64,000 bases of DNA from Primulina eburnea (GCF_022965805.1 NW_027331376.1:1-64000); one strand, 5' to 3'; shown: positions 48,856 through 60,000, counted from the first letter of the stretch. Notes: generated by a model not told the origin, from the sequence alone. Translations and numbers: made by a program.

Positions 48856-50364
48856 GTAATCTACTACTTGTCATCCTCAAACGGATGGACAAACTGAAGT
48901 TGTAAATAGAACTTTGGGAACACTTTTGCGTGCTATTCTTAAAAAGAACTTGGATTGATATTTTTATGGACTTTATTTTGGGGCTGCCTATAGACTAAGA
49001 AGGGAAGGGATTCTATTTTTGGATTACTTTATGGGCTAAACTTTGCACAATATTGTTGTAATCTACTACTTGTCATCCTCAAACGGATGGACAAACTGAA
49101 GTTGTCAATAGAACTTTGGGTACACTTTTGCGTGCTATTCTTAAAAAGAACATGGATTGACATATCTATGGACTTTATTTTGGGGTTGCCTAGGACTAAG
49201 AAGGGGAGGGATTCTATTTTTGGATTACTTTATGGGCTAAACTTTGCACAATAAAGTTGTAATCTACTACTTGTCATCCTCAAACGGATGGACAAACTGA
49301 AGTTGTCAATAGAACTTTTGGGTACACTTTTGCGTGCTATTCTTAAAAAGAACTTGGAATGACATTTCTATGGACTTTATTTTGGGGTTGCCTAGGACTA
49401 AGAAGGGGAGGGATTCTATTTTTGGATTACTTTATGGGCTAAACTTTGCACAATAAACTTTGGGTACACTTTCGCGTGCTATTCTTAAAAGAACTTGGAT
49501 TGACATTTCTATGGACTTTATTTTGGGGTTGTCTAGGACTAAGAAGGGGAGGGATTATATTTATGGATTACTTTATGGGCTAAACTTTGCACAATATTGT
49601 TGTAATCTACCACTTGTCATCCTCAAACGGATGGACAAACTGAAGTTGTAAATAGAACTTTGGGAACAATTTTGCGTGCTATTCTTAAAAGAACTTGGAT
49701 TGACATTTCTATGGACTTTATTTTGGGGTTGCCTAGGACTAAGAAGGGGAGGGATTCAATTTATGGATTACTTTATGGGCTAAACTTTGCACAATAAAGT
49801 TGTAATCTACTACTTGTCATCCTCAAACGGATGGACAAACTGAAGTTGTAAATAGGACTTTGGGAACACTTTTGCGTGCTATTCTTAAAAAGAACTTGGA
49901 TTGACATTTCTATGGACTTTATTTTGGGGTTGCCTAGGACTAAGAAGGGAAGGGATTCTATTTTTGGATTACTTTACGTGCTAAACTTTGCTCCATATTG
50001 TTGTAATCTACTACTTGTCATCCTCAAACGGATGGACAAACTGAAGTTGTCAATAGAACTTTGGGTACACTTTTGCGTGCTATTCTTAAAAAGAACATGG
50101 ATTGACATTTCTATGGACTTTATTTTGGGGTTGCCTAGGACTAAGAAGGGGAGGGATTCTATTTTTGGATTACTTTATGGGCTAAACTTTGCACAATAAA
50201 GTTGTAATCTACTACTTGTCATCCTCAAACGGATGGACAAACTGAAGTTGTCAATAGAACTTTGGGTACACTTTTGCGTGCTATTCTTAAAAAGAACTTG
50301 GATTGACATTTCTATGGACTTTATTTTGGGGTTGCCTAGGACTTAGAAGGGGAGAGATTCTTAA
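48856..50364 (+). repeat. Satellite segment between the two gypsy elements
   Basis: About 7.5 monomers in the same orientation as the main array. It starts with the right-hand GTAAT target duplication (48856-48860) and continues CTACTACTTG exactly where the left flank stopped. Both class A and class B variants occur. It ends at GGGAGAGATTCTTAA, where gypsy copy 2 begins. It shows that both gypsy elements landed in one satellite array. Confidence 0.96.
50360..50364. other. Presumed left target-site duplication CTTAA of gypsy copy 2
   Basis: These five bases precede the TGTAATAGCC end of the LTR and match the monomer text GGATTCTTAA(AAG). The partner copy should follow the 3' LTR beyond the window, so this cannot be confirmed here. 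Confidence 0.6.
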
Positions 50365-51870
50365 TGTAATAGCCGAGCCCGGTGTACGGTACGATTTAAG
50401 TTTCGTTTGTTATTTGGGATATTTGATTAGATGTTCAGAGTTGTATTTTTGGGCTATAGTATTGTTAGTTTTATTGTCTTGAGGTATTAGTTGATGTTGG
50501 TTGTTCGTTTCAGCGTTTCGGTTCGATTTTATTTGCTTGGGAATAGTGTTTTGCCGTGAGCACACCGCCCCCGCGGTGATGTAGTGACCGCCCCCGCGGT
50601 AGAGACCGCACCCGCGCTGCTTGTGTCGCCGCACCCGCGCTGATCGTGTTCCAGAATTTTTTTAGTTTGCCGTAGCCATTGCGCACCCGCGGTGCTTAGA
50701 GGAGCGCACCCGCGGTGAAGGTATGGTCGAGTTTTTAAGCTACTTTTTGGAGTGGTTGGCCATGCTTTTCCTTTCTTCTCTCCTTCATTCTCGACTTTTC
50801 TCTCCATTGCTAGGGTTTTCGGTCATTTCTTTCCTTTCCTATCTTCGATTCAGGCGTTTGTTTGGAATTTCGACTTGAGTTCGACGTTCTTCTTGGTGCT
50901 AGGAAGCTTGGGTAAGTTTTTGGTGCGATTCTGTTAAGGTTGTAAATTAAGAGTTGTTTAGGTTGGTTGTTTATGTGGATTTATGGATTATTTAGCTTGT
51001 AATCGTGGATATTTAGTTGATATTGGTGTTATTTGTGGATTATTTGTTGTAGGTGGTGATCAAGAGCTAAGTTGAGGTGTTGTTGTGGTTTGTAAGTGGA
51101 ATTTCATTCCTTTTTGCTCACATGATTATATATGTATGTGTTTTAAAGAGTTTATTGTGTTATTCCCTTCCATTTGATCCATAGTATGTATTGTTATATG
51201 TATTGGAGGCATTGTATGTCTCATTATTGATTAAAGGGAATACAAAGAGATATATAGAGTTCAAAGTGATTGTTAAATCCAGAGAAGAGTTTAAATGTTT
51301 TCGGATTGATAAATACATAGTCAGAGATTGCATGCAATATTAGATGATCATCGCCTATAGGCTTATATCCCTCAGAGTTATCGGTTTATATCGATTTGGG
51401 ATACGAGCACCCCAGAGCAGAGATACTATTGATATCAATCCCCAGAGAAAAGAGAAATACCATCATATTTTTATGCTATTGCTATGTTATTGATATTCAG
51501 AGTTTACAGTTCAGAGTTGATGGTATTTATGATTTCAAAGAGATGTTTTACAGAGTTATTGTTTATTATTATGTAAGAGTTCCACTTGCTGAGATTTATT
51601 CTCATTTCAGTTATTTTCATGTGATGCAGATCAGAGTGGTGCCCCGGGACGTTGACTGTGGATTGGGGGTCATATGCATACACCGTTGGAAGGAGGATTT
51701 TGGCATGATCATAGGAATGATGTTTTGTTTTTGTTATGTCATTTAAATGATCATGTATTTATTTTGTAAAGATATTTAAACAAATGTATTTTGAAACTCC
51801 TTCCGTATATTTTAAAGAGAAAATTTTATTTCCGCTGCGTATTTATTTTAAAAGAGGTCAGGGTGTCACA
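50365..51870 (+). repeat. 5' LTR of gypsy copy 2 (1506 bp)
   Basis: TGTAATAGCC...GGGTGTCACA on the plus strand. It is homologous along its length to the reverse complement of the copy 1 LTRs, with scattered substitutions such as GAGCCCGGTG versus GAGCCCAGTG. It is therefore a separate, more distant insertion rather than a duplicate. No gene is supported within it. Confidence 0.95.
50565..50718 (+). repeat. GC-rich motif cluster in the LTR (copy 2)
   Basis: Repeated CGCACCCGCGGTG-like motifs occur in the same positions as in the copy 1 LTRs. The motif is thus conserved between independent insertions while the spacers vary slightly. Confidence 0.8.
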
Positions 51871-51875
51871 TTTAG

Positions 51876-51887
51876 TGGTATCAGAGC
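51876..51887 (+). promoter_or_regulatory. Primer-binding site of gypsy copy 2
   Basis: TGGTATCAGAGC lies 5 bp after the 5' LTR and is identical to the copy 1 PBS. It is complementary to the 3' end of initiator tRNA-Met. A 119-bp leader with no notable frame separates it from the gag ATG. Confidence 0.93.
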
Positions 51888-52006
51888 GGTGTTCTTCGGA
51901 CCAATGCATATGACTTCGTCTACTTTCAACTGTCCGGGTATGTTTTCTTTGCATCTATCTATTGTTATGTATTGATTGGTGTCTTGTGAGCATTGTAGAG
52001 TAGAGG

Positions 52007-53586
52007 ATGCCTCCTAAGCGTAAGGCGTCAGAGGGGGAGGATAGTTCGTCCTCGAGAGTTGTCGACGAGTTCGGCAAGTTACTGAAGGAGCAGGCTAAGG
52101 TTCACAGTGAGCAGATCCAGCAGTTGCTTAGACTGCAAGGAACAGGCCAGGGCAGAGGCCAAGGTAGAGGGCAGGTTGCTCCAGCTGCAGTTGGTTCTGA
52201 TGCTATCTTTTCTGCGTTTAAGAGGATGGATCCACCCGAGTTTCCAGGCAGCTCCGATCCTTTAGCTGCAGTAGAGTGGGTCAAGGCTTTAGAGGCGATT
52301 TTTGATCATCTCCACTATGAGGACAGAGATCGTATCAGTTGTGCTGTCTTTATGCTGGTTAAAGCTGCACGTTTGTGGTGGAATGCGACCAAGGTTGGCA
52401 TTGATGTTTCTACTTTGAAGTGGTCTGAGTTTACTGAGCTTTTCTACGACAAGTACTTTCCTGATGCACTGCGAGCGAGGAAGGTTACGGAGTTCTTGGA
52501 GCTTCGTCAAGGGAGCTTGAACGTGGATGAGTATATTCTCAAGTTCGAGGAGGGTTGCCTTTTTGCTCCGTACATTGCTACCAGTGATAAAGATAAAGGC
52601 GCTCATTTCATTCGAGGCCTTAGAGCGGAGATCAGGCGGGATATCAATATGTCCAAGGCTGTTACTTTCAAGGAGATTGTGTCCAAGGCGTTGCTAGCAG
52701 AGCAGGACGAGAAGGATATCGCCAGGGAGAGACAGGCGAGGCACCAGGCTAGTGTTCAGAGAGGCCAGAGTTCAGGTCAGCGTGGCAGAGATCGATTCAA
52801 GGGGAAGGGCAAGGTGGATCAGAGTCCTAGGCCACCGTCAGCGCCAGTTGCTCCGTCTGATTCTGAGAGATCCTTGTGTCCCAAGTGTAGCAGACCCCAT
52901 CGTGGAGAGTGTAGATTTGGCTCTCGTTCTTGCTATCGTTGTGGCATGCCAGGCCACATTTCCAGAGATTGTCCTAAGGGAGCTAGCCAGGAGAAGGTGC
53001 AGGGTCGTATCTTTTCGTTGACTAAGGAAGGTATTAATCGTAATTCTTCTGTAATCTCTAGTTCCATTTTAATTTCAGGCAGAGTAGCTACTACTTTGAT
53101 TGATACTGGTGCTACTCATTCTTTTATGTCTGAATTGTTTTTGAGATCTTTGGGTATAGTTCCTTCTGTTATTCCCCTTCAGCTTAGTGTTGTTTTGCCT
53201 TCGGGAGATGTTTTGTGCCCGACTTCCATAGTGTATGCGTGCCCCGTTCGTTTTGTTGATCGAGAGGTCTTTGCTGATTTGATTGTGATCCCGATGGTTG
53301 CCTTTGATGTTATTCTTGGCATGGATTGGCTGTCGACCTATCGTGCTGTTATTGATTGCGTTGCTAAGACGGTGACTTTTGCAGATGATGACCAGGGAGG
53401 AGTTCTCGCCAGCTCAGGTACTTCGCTGGTCCTTCCTTTAATTTCGTGTCTTGATGCTGAGAGGCTATTGTGTAGAGGTTGTGATGTTTTTCTGGCATCT
53501 GTTGTGGATGTTGATAGACTGATTAAGTTGAATATTGATGATATTGATGTGGTGAGGGAGTTTGCTGATGTGTTTGAGGATGATGT
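52007..53586 (+). CDS. Gypsy copy 2 gag-protease, interrupted by copia insertion
   Basis: The frame opens at ATG 52007 (MPPKRKASEGED), shortly after the PBS, and is open for about 526 codons up to the copia insertion. Residues 1-70 are a charged and Gln/Gly-rich N-terminus. Residues 75-215 are a retrotransposon capsid-type gag domain. Two Cys/His clusters follow: CPKCSRPHRGEC from residue 291 (atypical spacing) and the classical CCHC knuckle [14 protein letters not shown] from residue 309. The aspartic protease has its catalytic Asp at residue 366 in [10 protein letters not shown], with ILGMDWL further on. Gag forms the particle and binds RNA, and the protease matures the polyprotein. The frame is broken inside VFEDDV; beyond 53586 it reads into the copia LTR to a stop at 53677, a meaningless tail. 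Confidence 0.93.
53582..53586. other. Left target-site duplication GATGT of the copia element
   Basis: GATGT precedes the copia TGTTAGAG end and is repeated at 62949-62953 after the other LTR. Removing the element and one copy restores GATGATGTTCC, as in gypsy copy 1 (GATGATGTTCCGAG in its sense). Confidence 0.96.
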
Positions 53587-55731
53587 TGTTAGAGTAGGTG
53601 CCCGTCGAGCCAAGTGTTGGCCGAGTGTTCACAATGAAACTCTATGTATAAGCAGTCTTTATTTTAATAATATTTGAAATTATTATTTTGGCAAATCTTT
53701 ATCTGTATACCCATGCTAGCTGCATAGATAAAGCCCTTGAATATACAAATAGTAGAAAGAATATGAGATGCTCATATGATGAGTATCATGAAACTCATAT
53801 TTGGAATACTGTATATTCTAAACGGTTCCTAGTCGATTCAGCCGCCACTAAGAAGGATATAGGCCGCTCGAGTTAGAGACTAGTATCTGCGATGTGAGTA
53901 CCATGTTTCATTGGTAGGGGACATTGTGATGTCCGAGCATGCAGATAGGTGCTCCTTGTAGAGTGCACTGAACAACCCTCCATAAAAGGACTTTCCAAGT
54001 GGTTCTCACTTATCGAGTGGAAAAGTCCTGGTTTATGGTTGTACAGAATTAGTCCTTATGACCCGGGACAACATTGAGACTCTATGTGCTAGAATTACAC
54101 TTTGACTTGTTTACCGACTCTCATGGGGTCATTAGGTGGCAAGGTTGGGTGTTCTGTCGAAACACATAGGAGTCGATGCATTGTAGTCGGGGATTCACCG
54201 CTTACCTTCGGGTATGGATATCCTATGTGTTATCATGTGTATGTAGATCGAAATCTCTGGCCAGAGTATGGTTGTAATTATGAAAAGTGTTTCATAGATT
54301 ACACCATCGATGCAACTACGACATGACACATAGTATCGATTCATTGACAACTCTCGATGAACCAATGGTTGTCGAATCGATCGGGATATATGAGTTGAAG
54401 GGACCGTACTGTACGCTAACCATAATTGAATGGTTCTTGCAGGCACTATCATGTGATACCTAGGGAATCACGTAAGCGATGCTGCTAGGCGTTTAACATG
54501 ATTGGTTGGGTACTATCAGACTTGAGTTCTGACGTTCTTAATATCAAGGAGTTGATAATTAAGAATGGAGCAATTGGGGTATGCTCGTATAAGGACATGT
54601 TTAGTCCGAATCACATGGAGATGTGAACCCACGGCTAGTTGTATCAATGAACCATTGAGGGCCACACAAGTACTAGCTTTCTAGATCCCGATGAGAAGTA
54701 AAAATAGTTCAATGTGTTGAACGGCTTATAAAGGAGTTTATAAGCGTAAGGAAAATTAGAAGTATGACTTCTATAAAGGAGAAAAATAGTTCAATGTGTT
54801 GAACGACTTATAAATGAGTTTATAAGTGTAAAGAAAAATAGAAGTATGACTTCTATGAGAGAAATATAAATTTTAATTTATGGAAGTGTTCCTAGATTAA
54901 AATTTGGCCAAGTGACTAATGTTTTTTGAAAATTGTGATTTTCATAAACATTATTATGGACTAAATTAAATTAATTCAAGTGTTGAATTAATTAAACACT
55001 AGTGGGCCTAGTAGAGCCCAAATAATTAAATCAATTCAAGTGTTGGATTAATTAAATAATATTGAGTCTTGTAGAGCTCAATTAAAATAATTATTTAAAC
55101 TAGTGGGACTTGAGTAAATTCAAGTAATATTTAATTTGTCTCAAATATGTTTGAGATAATTAAATTTAGTCCAAAGTTTTTAATTTGATTAAAAACTATA
55201 TTATATGCATGCATGGGAGGTGAAGGGTTGGAGATTACTTTTTATTAAAATAATGGTTGGCATGCAACTTTTTTGGATCAACTTTTTGCAACCCCAAGAC
55301 AACTCATCCTCCCTCATTCTAGCATAGAGATGGCCGAAACTTGCTTCCAATATTCTCTCCATTTTTCTTCTTGTTTTTGTTCTTCAAATGTTGGAGAAAC
55401 AAAATTCTTCTCTATGAAAAATCCTCTTAATTTCCTAGTGCAAATTATGAGGGGATCTAGCTAGTTAGTGGTGGGCTTGATTTTGAAAGAAAGAAGGAGG
55501 CTTGGAGGCTTGTAGATAGTTTCTTTTATTCAAGAGCTTTGTTATTTGATAACAAAGTTGGATCCACAATCAATCTTTTAAAGATTGATAGGTAAACATT
55601 TCTTAAACATCCTATGAATGTGTTTTTTGTAAATATTGCATAAAAACCTTGAGGTGGCCGAAATTTTACAATTAAAATTCGAATTTTGTGCTTCCGTTGC
55701 GTTTCCGGCCACCGTAACCGGTCCACTTTCA
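53587..55731 (+). repeat. 5' LTR of the copia element (2145 bp)
   Basis: Runs from TGTTAGAGTAGG to CCACTTTCA. It is the same length as the right LTR at 60804-62948. The 3' half is very AT-rich with short direct repeats around AATTCAAGTGTT. No coding frame in it is convincing. Confidence 0.95.
54700..54862 (+). repeat. 82-bp direct repeat with small palindromes in the copia LTR
   Basis: Two tandem units start at 54700 and 54782. Each contains GTTCAATGTGTTGAAC, then a CTTATAAA...TTTATAAG arrangement, then AGAAGTATGACTTCT. These are three short inverted repeats in a row. The same pair occurs in the right LTR at about 61917-62079. Confidence 0.8.
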
Positions 55732-55733
55732 AG

Positions 55734-55745
55734 TGGTATCCGAGC
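55734..55745 (+). promoter_or_regulatory. Putative primer-binding site of the copia element
   Basis: TGGTATCCGAGC begins 3 bp from the 5' LTR end. It differs at one base from TGGTATCAGAGC used by both gypsy copies, so it is probably an initiator tRNA-Met PBS with a mismatch. Confidence 0.75.
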
Positions 55746-55878
55746 TAAGGTTACGGTTTTTGTGTTATATTTACGTAATATTATGTTGAGATCGATTTCT
55801 AACCGTTTGAGATTTTTGGTGCAAGAAAATCACAAGGGCCGAATTTTTGGTAGCAAAAAAAAAAAAAAAAACGTTTTT

Positions 55879-55959
55879 CCGGGCAGCCGAGGGGCTACCC
55901 GAAAGGGGCTGCCCGAAAATTTCGGGCAGCCGTGGGGCAGCCCAAGGGGCTGCCCGAAA
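55879..55959 (+). repeat. GC-rich inverted-repeat block in the copia leader
   Basis: CGGGCAGCC and its complement GGCTGCCCG occur repeatedly and alternately. An example is GGCTGCCCGAAA followed by TTTCGGGCAGCC at 55908-55931. Strong hairpins could form in RNA. The block is flanked by poly-A runs. Confidence 0.8.
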
Positions 55960-57073
55960 TGTTCAGTTTTTTAAAATAAAAAAAAAAAAATTTTTTTGGT
56001 GTTGCCGGAATCCGGCGACGGAGCTCCGGCGACGGCGATGACGGCTAGGGTTTCCAAAAGTGTTTTGGTTAATCCAAGTGTCATGGGCCTTGAGTTGTTG
56101 GGCCATTGGATGGCCAACATAATTTGTGAAATTTAAATGGGCCAAAGTATTTTTGGTGAAAAATGGTTTTTGGGCCCTTAAGTTTAAATTTACAATTGTT
56201 GCACATGTTTTCTCATAAAATAAATAATTGAAGTTGGACTTTAATTATTTATAGTAAATTGGGATTTACAAGAAATTCGATTATAAATAAATTAATTTGA
56301 AAGTAGACAAAGGTGTTTGTATACTTTGTTAATTTAATTTATAATTGTGGCAGTTAGTGATTGGATCAAGATATATAATATTGGATCAATTAATTATAGT
56401 GATAATTAATTGATGGTGTATGATATGTGATATTATGCATGAAGGATGATCAAAAGCCCAAGCCCAATTTGCTAGGTGTATGCTAGGATATTTGTGTTGT
56501 ATGATTGTAATAATTATCAATTTAAAGTGGGCTTGGTTTATGGCCCGTTCCCACCCCATGAGATGTATCCCTATGTGCCATGGATATTTAATTGTAAATA
56601 TTAGAATAGTGGAAGATCAAGATTGGAAGATGGTGGCCTTGGTGATTATGAAGATCGAAGACATGTAATATTGGATGCTAATGTAATAATTTAGTTGCAT
56701 TGCATCCCGTGCATTTACCCTAGGATTGGACCTAGGCCCGTGTTTGGCTCACACGGGCCATTAGTTTTGGGGCGATTGATCATCCTTGTACTGTTTTCTA
56801 TTTATAATATATGCATGATATGTTATAAATAATGAGTATGTGCATTATTATTATTATAATAACAAAGTTGCATGAATCCGGCAAACATACGATCAAACAT
56901 GGCGAGCTTTTAAAATAAAATTAATGATGAGACCTTTCAAAATTAAAAACCCTCATTTTGAATAAGATTCAAAATTAATATCAAGTCCGAAAAGGGGAAT
57001 TATAAATTTGTTTATAATTTCCTTGTCTTCCATCGACAATGGATGCATGATGAACGCTACCCGTACTCGGGGC

Positions 57074-57183
57074 TCGGCTCATATTATTGAGGGGGCCCTG
57101 GGTGCCGGAAAGCTGTGACATCCATTGACATAGTGATGTGAACTACGTGGAACTCCCATGATTTCGGCTCATATTATTGAGGG
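57074..57183 (+). repeat. 20-bp direct repeat in the copia leader
   Basis: TCGGCTCATATTATTGAGGG is found at 57074-57093 and 57164-57183, 90 bp apart. A shorter relative (GTCATATTATTGGG) lies near 57252 and another (GCCGATATTATTCGGG) near 57348. It may be a structural or packaging region just before gag. Confidence 0.65.
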
Positions 57184-57555
57184 AACTCATGGCGACCGTC
57201 CATTAAGGTTCAACATCGATGGGTAAGGCTTGACACGTAAAGATGAACGACGTCATATTATTGGGTCCTAATCAAACGTGAGACAAAAGTATACGTAGAG
57301 GGTTGCATGGCGATGCAATTGGAAACTACCTTTTAGGAGTTGTGATGGCCGATATTATTCGGGATCACAATTCGCTAATTGGACCTTACGTACCTACTGA
57401 GGAAAAGTGTTTCCCGTTTTCACTAGAGGGTAGTGAAAATGTCAAAACAGTGGGAGCGATTATTTATGAAGTAAAAGTCCAAACTTCATATCTTACTAAA
57501 TATTTAAAATAGTCATCAACATTTATCTGTTTTTACTTTTCAGTACAAATCAACA

Positions 57556-58416
57556 ATGTCTTCGATGCGCAATTCGATATCTGTAATACTCGACAAACAC
57601 ATATTAACTGGACCTAATTACCTCACTTGGCTAAGAAATTTGAAAATAGTCTTAAATTCGGAAAGGGTAACATATACACTGACTCAGTCGCCCCCTGTTG
57701 AGGCCCCGACTGACTGCACTCCTGAGGAATTGCAGGCCTACGAGGAATGGTGTGACCATGACTTGATAGCCAGGTGTTATATGTTGACTTCTATGAACGA
57801 TGAGCTACAGAGGCGTTTTGAGGGTGCAAAGAGTGCTGCTGACATTCATTTGCATCTCAAAGAGCTCTTTGGTGAGCAAACACGACCTCTAAGGCATGCT
57901 ACCGTCAAGGAGCTGATCACTTTGCGCATGCGAGATGGGACCTCGGTCCATGAGCATGGTCTAAAGGTGATCGGGCTCGTGGACAAGCTCGTTGGCATGG
58001 ATCTGATCTTGCCTTCGGAGTTGACCACCGACGTGTTGCTGTTATCACTTCCTAGCTCATTTGATCCTTTTGTGGTGAATTTCAACATGAACAAGATGGA
58101 ACCGACCCTTGAGGAGTTGGTGAACATGCTTGTTACGTTTGAATCCACCATCAAGAAAGAGAAGTTGGTTCTTTATGTGGGTTCTTCATCTGGTACGAAG
58201 ATTGATCCACATGGGAAGGGAAAGAAGGGTTCTTTCCAACGTCCCAAAAAGAACGTGCCCTTGTTGAGGCAATCTCTGAATCCTGTTGAGACAGCCAGAC
58301 CAGTTAAGGCTGACAAGACTGGTGATGTTTGTCATCACTGCAAGAAGCCTGGACATTGGAAGCGAAATTGCATGGAATATCTGTCCCAGAAGTGTTCTGG
58401 AAACGGTATGTTCTAA
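57556..58416 (+). CDS. Copia gag (capsid and zinc knuckle)
   Basis: A 286-codon frame from ATG 57556 (MSSMRNSISVILDKH). It has the copia gag start with LTGPNYLTWLRNLKIVL at about residues 17-33, then the capsid-type helical domain to about residue 200 (DLIARCYML, LHLKELFGEQTR, VKELITLRMRDG). A basic linker follows, then one CCHC knuckle CHHCKKPGHWKRNC at about residues 258-271. It would form the virus-like particle and bind element RNA. The frame stops at TAA 58414-58416, and a second in-frame TAA follows at 58420. The protease remnant continues in the same frame from 58441. The stops thus look like nonsense mutations in an original gag-pol fusion, not a natural end. Gag is the best-preserved part of this element. 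Confidence 0.88.
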   Translation: MSSMRNSISVILDKHILTGPNYLTWLRNLKIVLNSERVTYTLTQSPPVEAPTDCTPEELQAYEEWCDHDLIARCYMLTSMNDELQRRFEGAKSAADIHLHLKELFGEQTRPLRHATVKELITLRMRDGTSVHEHGLKVIGLVDKLVGMDLILPSELTTDVLLLSLPSSFDPFVVNFNMNKMEPTLEELVNMLVTFESTIKKEKLVLYVGSSSGTKIDPHGKGKKGSFQRPKKNVPLLRQSLNPVETARPVKADKTGDVCHHCKKPGHWKRNCMEYLSQKCSGNGMF

Positions 58417-58440
58417 ATTTAAGTAAACATTTTAATTAAC

Positions 58441-58815
58441 TCTACTTCTTGGGTATTAGATACCGGTTGTGACTCACATCTCTGTAATGGGTTACAGGTG
58501 ATGGGAAGAAGTAGGAAGCTTAAGGAAGGTGTGACCTTCTTGAGGATGGGCAATGGAGCAAGAGTTGCTGCCAAGACCTTAAGAGATGTTTACTTATTGT
58601 TGAACAACAGTTTTAAGTTAATTTAGAGATGTTTGTTTGTACCTTTTTTTTTGATGAAAAACATTATTTCCATTTCTATTGTGATAAAGATGGATATTCT
58701 TGTTTATTTAGCAAAGGTGTTTGCAACATTTACAAGAATGAATGTTTAATTGGTACTTGAGAACTTGAAAACGATCTCTATAACTTAAAAATAAAAGATA
58801 TTCTACTAAATGTCC
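58441..58815 (+). pseudogene. Copia protease and gag-pre-integrase remnant
   Basis: In frame with gag, the text STSWVLDTGCDSHLC gives an aspartic protease with an intact DTG (Asp codon at 58459). A TAG at 58624-58626 interrupts it. The same frame then reads a gag-pre-integrase-like stretch (KDGYSCLFSKGVCNIYKN), with a further TGA after LIGT. Then comes an abrupt passage near 58815 to integrase C-terminal sequence, so the zinc region and DDE core of integrase are missing. Confidence 0.8.
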
Positions 58816-59290
58816 ATTCAAAGGCAGATACCATATGAGATATGGATGGGTAAGCCTCCCAAATATTCTTATCTTAGAATATGGGGAGCCCTGCTTATGT
58901 GAAGCAGGTAAGTGGGAGATAAATTGGATTGTTGATCCATTTTATGTTACTTTGTGGGATATCCAAGGAATTAAGTTGGATATCATTTCTATCATCCCCA
59001 AGAAACAAAAGTGTTTGTTTCTAGAATGCAACCTTTTTGGAAAGGGATTTTCTATTGGATAGAAAAAGGCAGATGATAGAACTCGAAGAGGTTCGAGAGA
59101 AACCCACAGTTATAGAACCCACACCCGATGAGCCAAGAGAGGAGATACAAGCTCCTAGCAGATACGAGAAAGTCTCGAGACCACCTATGAGGTATGGTCA
59201 GCTTCTTGAAGAAGGCCATGATGAGCCTAACCATGGATGTGATCCATGGACCTTCAAGGAAGCGTTATCTGATGCCAATTCATCCAAGTG
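58816..59290 (+). pseudogene. Copia integrase C-terminal remnant
   Basis: Frames shift within this piece. PYEIWMGKPPKYSYLRIWG (about 58828-58885) is the typical region just after the copia integrase core. Further on, frames containing GYHFYHPQ, then FLERDFLLDRK and an acidic/proline linker (PTVIEPTPDEPREE) resemble the end of integrase and the spacer before RT. Multiple frameshifts and stops make it non-functional. Confidence 0.75.
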
Positions 59291-59394
59291 ACTTGAAGAA
59301 ATGGAATCTGAGTTGAATTCCATGCATTCGAACCAAGTGTAGGATCTTGTGGATCCACCTGTGGGAACTGTTCCCACAGGGACTTGGGGAGGAT

Positions 59395-60000
59395 GGGAAG
59401 GTGTTGACTTTCAAGGCGCGATTGGTGGCAAAAGGATATACTCAAAGACAAGGAGTTGACTTTGAGGAAACCTTTTCCCAATCGCAATGTTCAAGTCCAT
59501 AAGGATTTTATTAGCCATAGCTGCATAGTATGACTATGAGATATGGCAGATAGATGTCAAGACAAACTTTCTTAAATGGGGATTTTAAGAAAGTTATTTA
59601 CATGTCTAAACCTGAAGGGTTTACATCTATCGGAAGTGAGCATATGGTATGCAAACTTCAGAGATCTATTTATGATCTAAAACAGGCATCTAGGAGTTGG
59701 AACCTCAGATTCGACAGTACAATCAAATAGTTTGATTTACTAAGAATCATGAGGGACCCTATGTGTATAAGAAGGTCAGTGGGAGTGTTGTGACATTCCT
59801 GGTGTTATATGTTGATAACATTCTACTCATTGGGAATGATGTAGGAATGTTGCAATCAACAAAGATATGGTTAGCGAGTAAGTTCTCGATGAAGGACTTG
59901 GGTGAAGCATCTTTTGTATTGGGATACAGATCTATTGAGATAGATCGAAAAGATGGCTTGGTCTCACCCACTCCACATACATTGATACCATCGTGAAGCA
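59395..60000 (+). pseudogene. Copia reverse transcriptase remnant
   Basis: Segments recognisable in shifting frames are [20 protein letters not shown] near 59415-59475, SIYDLKQASRSWN near 59665-59705, and FLVLYVDNILLIGND near 59800-59840. The last is the catalytic box, where copia RT normally has Y-V-D-D, so the second Asp is replaced by Asn. MKDLGEASFVLG follows. In-frame stops and frameshifts separate the segments. The RT cannot be active. Confidence 0.82.

Larger units (their letters stand above)
55746..57555 (+). other. Long non-coding leader of the copia element
   Basis: About 1.8 kb lies between PBS and gag ATG with no credible gene. It holds a 17-A run (55855-55871), a GC-rich self-complementary block (55879-55959), a second A-run followed by T's near 55975-55997, a GC-rich patch near 56005-56045, AT-rich sequence to about 57050, and a short direct repeat at 57074/57164. 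The AT-rich middle could be acquired sequence, which I cannot test here. Confidence 0.7.

Noticed and set aside
53587..53677. C-terminal extension of gypsy copy 2 gag-protease (VRVGARRAKCW...)
   Set aside because: It is copia LTR sequence read through by chance after the insertion point.
53688..55974. Small frames in the copia LTR and leader (for example 54102-54326, 55273-55464, 55636-55974)
   Set aside because: The LTR frames occur identically in the right LTR and have no domain. The leader frame passes through poly-A and hairpin sequence.
56000..57050. A host gene fragment captured in the copia leader
   Set aside because: The sequence is AT-rich with no long frame or recognisable motif. 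Capture is possible but unsupported without a database search.
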